Assembly (NCBI RefSeq): GCF_044597725.1 | Contig: NZ_CP139003.1 | Coordinates: forward strand, 1,364,001 to 1,428,000 | DNA length: 64,000 bases | DNA from: Bermanella sp044597725 | GTDB lineage: Bacteria > Pseudomonadota > Gammaproteobacteria > Pseudomonadales > Oceanobacteraceae | Direction: 5' to 3' | Shown: piece after piece, positions 26,921 to 35,782 of the stretch | Layout of the letters: the number at the start of each line of letters is the position of its first letter | How positions within the stretch are numbered: position 1 is the stretch's first letter | Position numbers and translations under genes: made by a program | Notes under the pieces: generated by a model | Told to the model about the DNA's origin: nothing | What the model saw: only the letters and a program-made list of their open reading frames with translations | Databases searched by the model: none

Positions 26921-26947
26921 AACTTTTATTCTGATTTTGCTTCAAAT
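26921..26947 (+). promoter_or_regulatory. Putative sigma-E autoregulated promoter of rpoE
   Basis: GAACTT (26921-26926), a 16-bp spacer, then TCAAA (26943-26947), about 90 bp upstream of rpoE. The -35 is the exact GAACTT of RpoE/AlgU promoters and the spacing is right; the -10 matches TCTGA only in part. It is consistent with autoregulation of rpoE in this family. Confidence 0.5.
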
Positions 26948-27037
26948 ACGCTCATAGAACGCAATGATGACACCGCCTGTCCTAATTATAGTTATTAACA
27001 CAAAAGATGGGTAAAACGTGCTCAGCACGGGGGAGAA

Positions 27038-27622
27038 ATGGATTCAGACGAACAGTTGGTAGCAAGGGTCAAAAAAGGTGATAAACGGGCCTTTGATCTT
27101 TTGGTATTAAAGTATCAGCATAAAATCATGTCTTTGATTTCGCGCTATATCAATGATGCCACAGAGGTTCAGGATGTCGCCCAAGAAGCTTTTATTAAGG
27201 CGTATCGTGCCCTGAAAAACTTCCGTGGTGATAGCCAGTTTTATACGTGGTTGTACCGAATTGCAGTGAATACTGCGAAAAACTATTTGGTCAGCCAAGG
27301 ACGTCGTCCGCCACAACAGGATATTGATGTAGATGATGCGGAACAATTTAACCCTAGTGCATCTCTAAAGGATGTGGCCAGTCCAGACAGGCTTTTAGCC
27401 CGTGACGAACTTAAATCTGTGGTGTTTGAAGCCATGGAAGCGTTGCCAGATGAATTGCGTACCGCAATTAACCTGCGTGAGTTAGAAGGGATGAGCTATG
27501 AAGAAATTAGCGAAGTGATGGATTGTCCAATTGGAACGGTGCGCTCGCGAATTTTCCGAGCACGGGAAGCGATAGATAAGGCGATGATGCCTTTACTAGA
27601 ACAAACCGAGAAGACAGCTTAA
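27038..27622 (+). CDS. rpoE: RNA polymerase sigma factor RpoE (AlgU type)
   Basis: 194-residue ECF sigma factor for the envelope stress response. Region 2 spans about 10-80 (FDLLVLKYQHKIMSLI, DVAQEAFIKAYRALKNF) and region 4 about 125-180 (ALPDELRTAINLRELEGMSYEEISEVMDCPIGTVRSRIFRAREAI, cut here by position only). Length and sequence fit AlgU/RpoE closely. The ribosome site GGGGGAG is just upstream. First gene of the rpoE-rseA-rseB-rseC-mucD cluster, with a likely self-recognised promoter upstream. Confidence 0.97.
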   Translation: MDSDEQLVARVKKGDKRAFDLLVLKYQHKIMSLISRYINDATEVQDVAQEAFIKAYRALKNFRGDSQFYTWLYRIAVNTAKNYLVSQGRRPPQQDIDVDDAEQFNPSASLKDVASPDRLLARDELKSVVFEAMEALPDELRTAINLRELEGMSYEEISEVMDCPIGTVRSRIFRAREAIDKAMMPLLEQTEKTA

Positions 27623-27642
27623 CGGCTGTATAAGAGGTGAAT

Positions 27643-28209
27643 ATGAGTGATAAAGAAACCGAGACCTTATCAGCCTTAATGGATGGCGAGGTAGATGAAG
27701 TAAGTCTGCACCGTGTTCTAAATCAAGTGGATAACCAAGCGCAAATGAAGTCGAAGTGGCGCCGTTATCATTTGGCTCAGGATATCATGAAGGGGCAGAC
27801 GTCCGCTTTTAGCGAAATTGATTTAAGTGCAGCTGTCTCGATGGCGTTAAAGGATGAAGCAGCACCAAAGCCTAATCGCACTTGGCTCAAGGCCATGGGG
27901 GGAATGTCGGTAGCAGCAAGTGTTGCCATAGCAGTGGTGTTAGGTGCGCGCTTCAATACTTTGGACCAAGCCGATTACAATGTTGCGGATGCTCAGCCCC
28001 AGGCGCAGCAGAACGTGGTTACACCAAGCAATGATTCTATGTTGGTCAATCGCATTGATGCCAGCGAAGCTCAAGAGCTCCAGCAAGCACAGCAACGTTT
28101 GAATGAATATCTTAAGCAGCATGCACAAGATAGCGGTTACGGACAAGGTCAAACGGCAATGCCATTTGCTCGCGTGGTGAACTTTAAAACCGATAAAGGT
28201 AGCGAATGA
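27643..28209 (+). CDS. rseA: Anti-sigma-E factor RseA (MucA)
   Basis: 188-residue inner-membrane antisigma factor that holds RpoE at the membrane until cut by DegS and RseP. The N-terminal sigma-binding domain (about 1-65, LSALMDGEVDEVSLHRVLNQVD) is followed by a single membrane helix near 90-108 (GGMSVAASVAIAVVLGA) and a Gln/Asn-rich periplasmic tail. The frame is open from a GTG at 27637, but AAGAGG five bases before the ATG at 27643 favours the latter. Its stop overlaps the rseB start by 4 bp. Confidence 0.93.
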   Translation: MSDKETETLSALMDGEVDEVSLHRVLNQVDNQAQMKSKWRRYHLAQDIMKGQTSAFSEIDLSAAVSMALKDEAAPKPNRTWLKAMGGMSVAASVAIAVVLGARFNTLDQADYNVADAQPQAQQNVVTPSNDSMLVNRIDASEAQELQQAQQRLNEYLKQHAQDSGYGQGQTAMPFARVVNFKTDKGSE

Positions 28210-29180
28210 TACTTATGCGCACGTTAGCTTTAACCTTGATTGGTCTGTTTTTGTCGAATATTTCCATATCGACTTGGGCCGAGCAAAATCAATCGTTAAG
28301 TGCCGAGGGTTGGTATGAGCGCATGCGAGGTCAGGCTCCGGAAGCTCAGTATCAAGGTATATTTTTGCATCAGTCGGGTAATGATAGCCAAGCGGTTGAG
28401 ATAGTTCATGGTAAGCATCAAGGGGCTATATGGGAGCGGTTGTTACATTTAGATGGCCCAGTCCGAGAAGTGATAAGACAAGGGGATGCCTTATATTGTA
28501 TTTACCCCGATAAAACCGTTGAACAAATCCAGCAAAAAGGCAGTGCTCCGTTTGGCAATAAAGATCTAGGCAGTGTAAAACAGCTGAAACAAGCCTATCA
28601 ATTTAAGTTGCTGGGTCCAGAGCGCATTGTAGGTCGACTCGCTATGGGTGTGCAGCTTGTACCAAAAGATAGGTCTCGACATGTTTATCAACTTTGGATT
28701 GATCAAAATACGTTTGTTCCGCTACGCACTGAATTAATGAGCCTCAAAGGACGAATTTTAGAACGCTATCAATTTGCCTATTTTAGCCCGCAAGAAGCCT
28801 TAAGCGCAGAAGATTTTGAACCCAAAACACCGGGTATTTCCTTGGCCTCAGCCAAAGCCGATGAAGTACTCAAGGCCAACCCAGAAGATGTAATCGAATG
28901 GCGTTTAGCTTGGTTACCGGTAGGCTTCGTTGATCAAGGTGCAAAAGGTTATGCACCTAAATTATCTGCCCGCCGTGTTTATAGTGATGGCATTGTTATG
29001 TTTTCTATCTACGTTGAACCTGTGAGCGAAGTGAAAGACGAAGGTGTGGCTCGCGCTGGGCCAACTATATTAGCGGTACAACATAAAGAACATCAAGATA
29101 CCCAGCATCGAATAACGGTTGTAGGGGAAATACCTGCAAGGCTTGCCAAACGCATTGCTGAAAGTGTCGAAGTGATGTAA
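28206..29180 (+). CDS. rseB: Sigma-E regulatory protein RseB (MucB)
   Basis: 324-residue periplasmic protein that binds RseA and senses lipopolysaccharide or lipoprotein stress, shielding RseA from cleavage. Signal peptide at about 1-23 (LTLIGLFLSNISISTWA), then a large LolA-like N-terminal domain (about 30-200) and a smaller C-terminal domain (from about 215). Start overlaps rseA by 4 bp (ATGA); an in-frame ATG at 28215 is an alternative. Family and place in the cluster are secure. Confidence 0.94.
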   Translation: MILMRTLALTLIGLFLSNISISTWAEQNQSLSAEGWYERMRGQAPEAQYQGIFLHQSGNDSQAVEIVHGKHQGAIWERLLHLDGPVREVIRQGDALYCIYPDKTVEQIQQKGSAPFGNKDLGSVKQLKQAYQFKLLGPERIVGRLAMGVQLVPKDRSRHVYQLWIDQNTFVPLRTELMSLKGRILERYQFAYFSPQEALSAEDFEPKTPGISLASAKADEVLKANPEDVIEWRLAWLPVGFVDQGAKGYAPKLSARRVYSDGIVMFSIYVEPVSEVKDEGVARAGPTILAVQHKEHQDTQHRITVVGEIPARLAKRIAESVEVM

Positions 29181-29207
29181 AACCCGCGATTTGCGCGTGA
29201 GACGTTT

Positions 29208-29675
29208 ATGATTGAAGAGTCAGCTAGGGTAACCAAGGTCGACAACGATAATGTTTGGATTCAAGCCATCGCTCAGAGTGCTTGTGGCAGTTGCCAAGCA
29301 CAAAAAGGCTGTGGCCATAGTTTGTTGGCTAAGGTTGGTCAAAAACAGATCGACTTGGTTCTGCCGCGCGATGGTTTGCATCTAGCAATTGATGATTACG
29401 TGATTATAGGTGTTCCCGAACAAGCTGTGTTGCGTTCATCGTTAATTATGTATGGTTTGCCATTACTGGTGATGATGGTTGCGGTTATGTTTTCCCACCT
29501 AAGTGGGTTTTCAGAACCCGCTACTATTTTGTTGGCCTTTATTGGTCTTGTTGGTGGGTTCGTATGGGTGAATAAATTCAGTCAGCGCTCAGGGCTTGAA
29601 CATTGGCAACCAAAAATATTACGTAAGGCCTTGAAGCAAGAGTCTCACATCCCCATATGTGAAGTGACCGAATAA
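29208..29675 (+). CDS. rseC: RseC/MucC family protein
   Basis: 155-residue inner-membrane protein with two membrane segments (about 70-88 and 99-120) and an N-terminal domain carrying C26GSC29 and C35. Such cysteines are the feature of the RseC/SoxR-reducer family; in E. coli RseC helps reset SoxR and modulates sigma-E, in Pseudomonas it is MucC. Position between rseB and mucD matches both. Independent role in this organism is inferred. Confidence 0.92.
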   Translation: MIEESARVTKVDNDNVWIQAIAQSACGSCQAQKGCGHSLLAKVGQKQIDLVLPRDGLHLAIDDYVIIGVPEQAVLRSSLIMYGLPLLVMMVAVMFSHLSGFSEPATILLAFIGLVGGFVWVNKFSQRSGLEHWQPKILRKALKQESHIPICEVTE

Positions 29676-29705
29676 TTTTAGATACAGTCATGAGACGGAG
29701 TTTAT

Positions 29706-31094
29706 ATGAAGTGGTGTTTATCAATTTTGCTGGTTGTGCTGAGTGCTAACGTTTCAGCAAACTTACCCGATTTTACCGAATTGGTTGAAGATGCTAGCCC
29801 TGCAGTTGTTAATATTAGTACTACGCAAAAACCCAATGGCCGTTATCACCAGTTTGATTTACCACAAGGTGTGCCCGATATTTTCCGTCATTTCTTTGGT
29901 GTTCCTCCGCAAACTCCGCGTAATAATCCCAACCCCAGAGGCCAGCAAGAGCGGGCATCGTTAGGATCGGGTTTTATTGTGAGTGATGATGGTTATGTTT
30001 TAACCAATAACCATGTAATCGAAGGCGCTGATCAGATTTTTGTACGACTCAGTGATCGACGTGAACTAGAAGCGCAATTGATTGGCTCCGATCCCAGCTC
30101 AGATTTAGCGCTATTGAAAGTGAAAGCGACTCGATTGCCTACGGTTAATATTGGCAATAGTGAAGAACTTAAAGTAGGGGAGTGGGTTGTTGCCATTGGT
30201 AGCCCATTTGGCTTTGACTACAGTGTGACAGCAGGTATTGTTAGCGCCAAAGGCCGCAGCTTACCTAATGAAAATTATGTACCTTTCATTCAAACCGATG
30301 TGGCGATTAACCCTGGTAACTCAGGTGGTCCATTGTTTAATCTAGACGGTGAAGTGGTGGGGATTAATTCGCAAATATATACCCGTAGCGGTGGTTTCAT
30401 GGGGGTAAGTTTTGCCATTCCCATGAATGTTGCCATGGAAGTGGTGGATCAGTTAAAAGAAACCGGTACTGTGACCCGTGGCTGGTTAGGTGTGGCCATT
30501 CAAGAAGTGGACAAAGAGCTAGCAGAAAGCTTTGGTTTGAGGAAAGCAGCAGGTGCTCTTGTGAGCCAAGTAGTGGAAAACGGCCCAGCTGCTCAGGCAG
30601 GGGTTCAGTATGGTGATATTATTACCGAGTTTAACGGTAAAAAGGTGGTGTTGAGCTCTGATCTACCGCATTTGGTTGGACGGGTTCGTCCGGGTACTTC
30701 GGCAGAGCTTAAAGTGATTCGTCATGGCAAGAGTAAAACCCTTAAGGTTAAAATTGGGGTATTACCTAACGATGGCAATGTTGCCAGTACTAGCCCATCG
30801 CAGCCACAGCAGATGCATAGTAATCGGTTGGGGATTGAAGTCGTTGAGCTAACAGAAGATCAAAGTAAAAAGTGGGATGTTAAGGGCGTTATGGTGCGTT
30901 CCGTTAGTCAAGGTCCAGGTGGTAATGCGGGGTTAATAAATGGAGATATTATCACCATGATTTATGGTGAGTTGATCCGAGATATGTCTGATTTTAACCG
31001 TGTTGTTGAGCAGCTTCCGAGTAACCGTAGTGTACCTATGCGAATTATAAGACGCGGTGCACCCATGTTTATTCCTCTTCGTATTAATCAATAA
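29706..31094 (+). CDS. mucD: Periplasmic serine protease MucD (DegP family)
   Basis: 462 residues. Signal peptide (about 1-18), trypsin-like domain with catalytic triad His103 (NNHVIEGAD), Asp133 (SSDLALLKV) and Ser206 (NPGNSGGPL), then two PDZ domains (about 255-345 and 370-460). This is the Do-type protease/chaperone that clears misfolded outer-membrane proteins; MucD in Pseudomonas also lowers AlgU activation. Last gene of the sigma-E cluster. A ribosome site GACGGAG lies eight bases before the start. Weak hairpin follows. Confidence 0.96.
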   Translation: MKWCLSILLVVLSANVSANLPDFTELVEDASPAVVNISTTQKPNGRYHQFDLPQGVPDIFRHFFGVPPQTPRNNPNPRGQQERASLGSGFIVSDDGYVLTNNHVIEGADQIFVRLSDRRELEAQLIGSDPSSDLALLKVKATRLPTVNIGNSEELKVGEWVVAIGSPFGFDYSVTAGIVSAKGRSLPNENYVPFIQTDVAINPGNSGGPLFNLDGEVVGINSQIYTRSGGFMGVSFAIPMNVAMEVVDQLKETGTVTRGWLGVAIQEVDKELAESFGLRKAAGALVSQVVENGPAAQAGVQYGDIITEFNGKKVVLSSDLPHLVGRVRPGTSAELKVIRHGKSKTLKVKIGVLPNDGNVASTSPSQPQQMHSNRLGIEVVELTEDQSKKWDVKGVMVRSVSQGPGGNAGLINGDIITMIYGELIRDMSDFNRVVEQLPSNRSVPMRIIRRGAPMFIPLRINQ

Positions 31095-31102
31095 ATCAAG
31101 CC

Positions 31103-31127
31103 TGCCCTGCGGTCTCACTGCGGGGCA
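31103..31127. terminator. Weak hairpin after mucD
   Basis: TGCCCTGC (31103-31110) and GCGGGGCA (31120-31127) pair over 8 bp with one wobble. No T run follows, so it may only slow transcription before lepA. Confidence 0.35.
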
Positions 31128-31211
31128 ACCCTACCTTTATGTCACTGGCTATCCTAGGTAGCTTAAATAGTGTAAAATAAACCGCATTTTCTTTTATTAG
31201 GTTAACAGTCT

Positions 31212-33014
31212 GTGAGTAGTCTGGAACACATACGCAATTTTTCGATCATCGCCCATATCGACCATGGTAAGTCCACCCTTGCCGACCGCTTTATTCAACA
31301 TTGTGAGGGGTTAACGGACCGCGAAATGCAAGAGCAAGTGCTTGATAGCATGGATCTTGAACGTGAACGTGGCATAACCATTAAGGCACAAAGCGTTACC
31401 CTCGATTACAAAGCCAAGGATGGTAAAACATACCAACTAAACTTCATCGATACCCCAGGGCACGTTGACTTTAGCTATGAAGTATCGCGTTCGTTATCTG
31501 CCTGTGAAGGCGCTCTGTTAGTGGTTGATGCGGCGCAAGGTGTTGAGGCGCAATCGGTGGCTAATTGCTATACGGCCATTGAGCAGGGACTAGAAGTTGT
31601 ACCTGTACTGAATAAAATCGACTTACCTCAAGCTGACCCAGATAAAGTGGCTCAAGAGATAGAAGATATTATCGGTATCGATGCAACCGACGCAGTTAAA
31701 TGTAGCGCGAAAAATGGTATCGGCATTGAAGATGTGCTGGAGGATATGATTGTTCGTATTCCACCTCCAGAAGGTGATCTTGATGGTGATCCACAGGCTT
31801 TAATTATTGATTCTTGGTTTGATAGTTACTTAGGGGTTGTGTCGCTTGTACGTATTACCAATGGTCGCCTTAAAAAAGGCGACAAGGTACGAATCAAAAG
31901 TACAGGACGTGATTGGCAAATCGACTCATTAGGTATTTTCACACCTAAGCGTACGGTAACCAATGCTTTAAATGCCGGTGAAGTAGGCTTCATGTGTGCG
32001 GGTATCAAAGATATTCATGGTGCACCTGTGGGCGACACCATTGTAATGAGTAAAAAAGCTGAAGAGACTCCAGCTTTACCAGGGTTTGCCAAAGTAAAAC
32101 CCCAGGTCTATGCCGGCTTATTTCCAGTAACCTCAGATCAATATGAGGACTTCCGGGACGCGCTAGACAAGCTATCATTAAACGATGCTTCGTTATTTTT
32201 CGAGCCCGAGAGTTCAGATGCACTAGGCTTTGGTTTCCGTTGTGGTTTCTTAGGCATGTTGCACATGGAAATCATTCAAGAGCGCTTAGAGCGTGAATAT
32301 AAAATCGACCTGATAACGACCGCACCAACGGTTGTTTATGAATTAGAAATGTCCGATGGCGAAATTAGAGAAGTAGCTAACCCATCGCGCTTACCCGACC
32401 CAAGTAAAATTGAAGAAATGCGAGAGCCAATCTGTGAGGCTAACATTCTTGTTCCGCAAGATATGGTGGGTAATGTGATTACCTTGTGTGCTGAGAAACG
32501 TGGTGTGCAAAAAGACATGAACTTCACCGGCACTCAGGTAAGCCTTTCTTATGATATTCCCATGAGTGAAGTTGTAGGTGACTTCTTTGACCGCTTAAAA
32601 TCGTGCTCTAAAGGTTTTGCGTCATTGGATTATAGTTTCACCCATTTCCAAGCTGCGCCACTTGTGCGTATGGATGTATTAATTAACGGTGATAGAGTCG
32701 ATGCTTTAGCCGTGATTATACACCGCGATAAAACGCGTAGTTATGGACGCGCATTGTGTGAGAAACTCGCTGAACTAATTCCAAGGCAAATGTTTGATGT
32801 GGCAATTCAATCGGCAATTGGTAACCAAATTGTTAGTCGCTCCACAGTAAAAGCGCTGCGTAAAAATGTGACAGCTAAGTGTTATGGCGGTGATGTGAGC
32901 CGTAAGAAGAAGTTGTTGCAAAAGCAAAAAGAAGGTAAAAAACGCATGAAGCAACTAGGTAACGTAGAAGTACCTCAGTCGGCATTCCATGCAGTACTTT
33001 CAGTAGACAGCTAG
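31212..33014 (+). CDS. lepA: Elongation factor 4 (LepA)
   Basis: 600-residue ribosomal translocase-like GTPase that acts during initiation or stalled elongation. G1 AHIDHGKST near 14-22, G3 DTPGHVDF near 80-87 and G4 NKIDLP near 135-140; then EF-G-like domains II, III and V and the LepA-specific C-terminal domain (SYGRALCEKLAELIPRQMF). Starts with GTG; a weak AGG site is upstream. Usually followed by lepB (signal peptidase I), which is absent here: the next gene is a DUF4845 protein 77 bp on. Confidence 0.97.
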   Translation: MSSLEHIRNFSIIAHIDHGKSTLADRFIQHCEGLTDREMQEQVLDSMDLERERGITIKAQSVTLDYKAKDGKTYQLNFIDTPGHVDFSYEVSRSLSACEGALLVVDAAQGVEAQSVANCYTAIEQGLEVVPVLNKIDLPQADPDKVAQEIEDIIGIDATDAVKCSAKNGIGIEDVLEDMIVRIPPPEGDLDGDPQALIIDSWFDSYLGVVSLVRITNGRLKKGDKVRIKSTGRDWQIDSLGIFTPKRTVTNALNAGEVGFMCAGIKDIHGAPVGDTIVMSKKAEETPALPGFAKVKPQVYAGLFPVTSDQYEDFRDALDKLSLNDASLFFEPESSDALGFGFRCGFLGMLHMEIIQERLEREYKIDLITTAPTVVYELEMSDGEIREVANPSRLPDPSKIEEMREPICEANILVPQDMVGNVITLCAEKRGVQKDMNFTGTQVSLSYDIPMSEVVGDFFDRLKSCSKGFASLDYSFTHFQAAPLVRMDVLINGDRVDALAVIIHRDKTRSYGRALCEKLAELIPRQMFDVAIQSAIGNQIVSRSTVKALRKNVTAKCYGGDVSRKKKLLQKQKEGKKRMKQLGNVEVPQSAFHAVLSVDS

Positions 33015-33046
33015 TGTTCTATTTCACTGGCGTAAACCTTGATAAT

Positions 33047-33066
33047 GCCCACTGGTTATAGTGGGC
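33047..33066. repeat. Small stem-loop in the lepA-DUF4845 gap
   Basis: GCCCACT (33047-33053) and AGTGGGC (33060-33066) form a perfect 7-bp stem with a 6-base loop, followed by an A-rich stretch rather than T. It fills the short gap where lepB would be expected. Confidence 0.45.
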
Positions 33067-33091
33067 TTCATGATAATAAAAAGGTCAATGC

Positions 33092-33460
33092 ATGTTCGTT
33101 TATAAACAGCGTGGCGCCAGTGCCATAACCATGCTAATCATACTTGTTTTAGCGTTTTCTGGTTTTATTACGTTACTCAAAGTGGTTCCGTTATATACAG
33201 ATGATATGGCCATGAGTACCATTTTTGAAAACCTACAAGAAGAAAACCAAGGTAAAGACCTACCTTCTCGAACCCGCATCAGTGACATGATTCAGCGCAG
33301 AATGAGTGTAAATGGCGTCAGCGATTTATACGACTATGTTGAAGTGGGTGGTAAGGGGTCTACCATTATTATTGAAATGAATTACGAGCGCCGAGTGCCC
33401 TTGGTCTCTAATTTGGAACTCGTTGCATCCTTTAATCATTATATAGATCTCAGTGAATAA
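33092..33460 (+). CDS. DUF4845 family small membrane protein
   Basis: 122 residues. The N terminus (QRGASAITMLIILVLAFSGF, about 6-27) is a type-IV-pilin-like or single membrane helix, followed by a small soluble domain outside the cytosol. DUF4845 proteins are found between lepB and rnc in Pseudomonas relatives; function unknown. Its stop overlaps the rnc start by 8 bp. Position and length fit the family. Confidence 0.8.
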   Translation: MFVYKQRGASAITMLIILVLAFSGFITLLKVVPLYTDDMAMSTIFENLQEENQGKDLPSRTRISDMIQRRMSVNGVSDLYDYVEVGGKGSTIIIEMNYERRVPLVSNLELVASFNHYIDLSE

Positions 33461-34130
33461 TCCTCTACTAAAATTAAGCCAACGAATTGGCTACGACTTT
33501 AAAGACATTGAATTTTTGCAGCTTGCGCTTACTCATAGAAGCAAAGGCGGTACAAACAATGAACGACTAGAATTTCTTGGCGATTCCATCGTCAATTTTG
33601 TGGTGGCCGAAGCTTTGTTTGAAAAGTTTCCTCAAGCTAAAGAGGGGAAGTTATCGCGTTTACGTGCGGGCTTAGTCCGTGGTACCACACTGGCCGAACT
33701 GGCTAGAGACTTTGATTTAGGTGATTTTTTACTGCTGGGTTCAGGTGAACTCAAAAGCGGTGGATTTAATCGAGAATCTATTCTAGCTGATGCAGTAGAA
33801 GCTATTATAGGTGCCATCTATTTAGACAGTGGGCTCGATGTGGTGAGAGCTCGTATCCTTGAATGGTATGGTGATCGTCTAGATGGTTTGCAGTTAGATG
33901 ATGTGGTTAAAGATGCCAAAACTCGCTTGCAAGAATATTTACAAAAAAATCAAAGTCGCTTACCTAAATACGAAGTGATGGAAATCAGTGGTCAAGCCCA
34001 CGATCAGAACTTTAAAGTGAGCTGCTGGGTAGAGACATTGCCCGAAGTCACTGTCGGTAAAGGTGGTTCAAGGCGTATCGCGGAACAAAATGCAGCACAA
34101 AAAGCATTAAATGCCTTAGGAGTAGAATGA
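33453..34130 (+). CDS. rnc: Ribonuclease III
   Basis: 225-residue double-strand-specific endonuclease that matures rRNA and controls many transcripts. Catalytic signature NERLEFLGDSI near 36-46 with acidic residues, and ADAVEAIIGAIYLD near 112-125; the dsRNA-binding domain is at about 155-223 with the KGGSRRIAEQNAA motif. Starts with GTG, overlapping the DUF4845 gene, and its stop overlaps era by 4 bp. Confidence 0.96.
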   Translation: MNNPLLKLSQRIGYDFKDIEFLQLALTHRSKGGTNNERLEFLGDSIVNFVVAEALFEKFPQAKEGKLSRLRAGLVRGTTLAELARDFDLGDFLLLGSGELKSGGFNRESILADAVEAIIGAIYLDSGLDVVRARILEWYGDRLDGLQLDDVVKDAKTRLQEYLQKNQSRLPKYEVMEISGQAHDQNFKVSCWVETLPEVTVGKGGSRRIAEQNAAQKALNALGVE

Positions 34131-35038
34131 TGAGTGATGAGCAATCACAAAAATGTGGTTATATCGCCATTGTAGGCAGGCCAAATGTGGGCAAGTCAAC
34201 GCTATTAAATAATATACTGGGGCAAAAACTGAGTATTACCTCGCGTAAACCACAAACCACGCGGCATCAAATACTGGGTATGAAGACTACGGCCAATGTA
34301 CAAGCTATTTATGTAGATACACCAGGGTTGCATGAAGGTCATACAGAAAAAGCATTAAACCGATATATTAACAAGGTAGCCACCACCGCTATTAAGGATG
34401 TGGACTTGGTTGTATTTGTTATTGATCGCACAAAATGGATGCCAGAAGACCAGACTGTACTGGAAAAGATCGTAGCAGCCAAAATGCCATGCATCTTAGT
34501 TGTGAATAAGCTAGATCACCTAGCGGATAAACAGTCTTTACTACCTCACTTAGAAGAAGTATCGAAAAAAGCTGACTTCCTAGAGATTTTCCCTATTAGT
34601 GCCAAAACCGGGTATAACGTAGCCGAATTAGAAGCTGCAATCGCACGCCGTTTACCTGAGGGCATGCACTTTTACGACGAAGATCAATTTACTGATCGTA
34701 GTGCTCGTTTCCTTGCTGCTGAATTGGTTCGCGAAAAGATCATGCGCCAATTAGGGGATGAACTGCCATATAGCATGACTGTTGAGATCGAACAGTTCGA
34801 AGAAAATGCCGGTTTAATTACTATCCATGCGCTTATTTTGGTAGAGCGAGATGGTCAAAAGAAGATCTTAATTGGCGATAAAGGCGAGCGTATTAAAAAT
34901 ATTGGTCGTGCTGCACGTCTCGATATGGAAGATTTGTTTGGTTCTAAAGTTATGTTACATACTTGGGTTAAAGTGAAAAGTGGTTGGTCGGATGACGAAC
35001 GTGCACTTAAATCTTTAGGATATAACGATCTAGACTAG
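34127..35038 (+). CDS. era: GTPase Era
   Basis: 303-residue GTPase that binds 16S rRNA to help assemble the small ribosomal subunit. G1 GRPNVGKST near 16-24, G3 DTPG near 65-68, G4 NKLD near 127-130, and the C-terminal KH domain with VKSGWSDDERAL. ATGATGAG gives two possible starts (34127 or 34130), the first coupled to rnc by ATGA. The rnc-era pair is universal in this group. Confidence 0.96.
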   Translation: MMSDEQSQKCGYIAIVGRPNVGKSTLLNNILGQKLSITSRKPQTTRHQILGMKTTANVQAIYVDTPGLHEGHTEKALNRYINKVATTAIKDVDLVVFVIDRTKWMPEDQTVLEKIVAAKMPCILVVNKLDHLADKQSLLPHLEEVSKKADFLEIFPISAKTGYNVAELEAAIARRLPEGMHFYDEDQFTDRSARFLAAELVREKIMRQLGDELPYSMTVEIEQFEENAGLITIHALILVERDGQKKILIGDKGERIKNIGRAARLDMEDLFGSKVMLHTWVKVKSGWSDDERALKSLGYNDLD

Positions 35039-35043
35039 AGTGT

Positions 35044-35775
35044 ATGCTAAAACAACGCGCGTACCTGTTACATTCCCGTCCTTATAAAGAGTCCAGTGCG
35101 TTGGTGGACTTTTTTACACCTGATTATGGCCATATTCGCTGTATGGCCAGGGGCATTAAAAAGAACATCAATAAAGGCCAAAACCTTCAACCTTTTATTC
35201 CTTACGAAATATTTTTTCATGGCCAGACCGATTTAAAAAACCTTGATCACTTTGAAGCGTTAGCCTTACCTTTTAATCTGAAAGGAAACCCTTTATTCAG
35301 TGGTTTTTATGTTAATGAGGTGCTGTTGCGAGCATTGCGTAGTGATGCCGAAGTAGAAGCCGATGCCTTGTTTGACGCCTATGAAGATGTACTTAACAGT
35401 CTTAACAGCGAACAATTAGAACTTTCTTTGCGGCTTTTTGAGCTTAGCTTGCTTCAACATATGGGTCAGGCATACGAGTGGGGGTGGGATTTCCGCACGC
35501 AATTGCCGGTGGAAGCCGCGGCATACTATGGTTTTTTCGTTGAACAAGGTATGGCAAAAGTGTCCGATCGCTATGCCAATGAACAGCCCAAAGCCGTATT
35601 TAAAGGTGCACAATTAGCAGGCTTGGCCCATGGTCAATTGCTTGACCCTGATGTATTAAAAATGTCTAAGCGTTTGTTACGTTTGGCATTACGCCCCATA
35701 ATTGGTTATAAACCCATACAAGCTCGGCAACTGCTAAAGCAGTTTCAGCAAATCGACTCTATTCAGCACCAGTGA
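35044..35775 (+). CDS. recO: DNA repair protein RecO
   Basis: 243 residues. The N-terminal OB fold (about 1-80: AYLLHSRPYKESSALVDFFT, MARGIKKN) binds single-stranded DNA; the helical C-terminal domain follows from about 85. RecO loads RecA with RecR at gaps. The zinc-finger cysteines of some RecO proteins are not seen here, as is normal for gammaproteobacteria. Six bases separate it from era and 8 from pdxJ, so it is in the same operon. Confidence 0.93.
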   Translation: MLKQRAYLLHSRPYKESSALVDFFTPDYGHIRCMARGIKKNINKGQNLQPFIPYEIFFHGQTDLKNLDHFEALALPFNLKGNPLFSGFYVNEVLLRALRSDAEVEADALFDAYEDVLNSLNSEQLELSLRLFELSLLQHMGQAYEWGWDFRTQLPVEAAAYYGFFVEQGMAKVSDRYANEQPKAVFKGAQLAGLAHGQLLDPDVLKMSKRLLRLALRPIIGYKPIQARQLLKQFQQIDSIQHQ

Positions 35776-35782
35776 GAATAAA

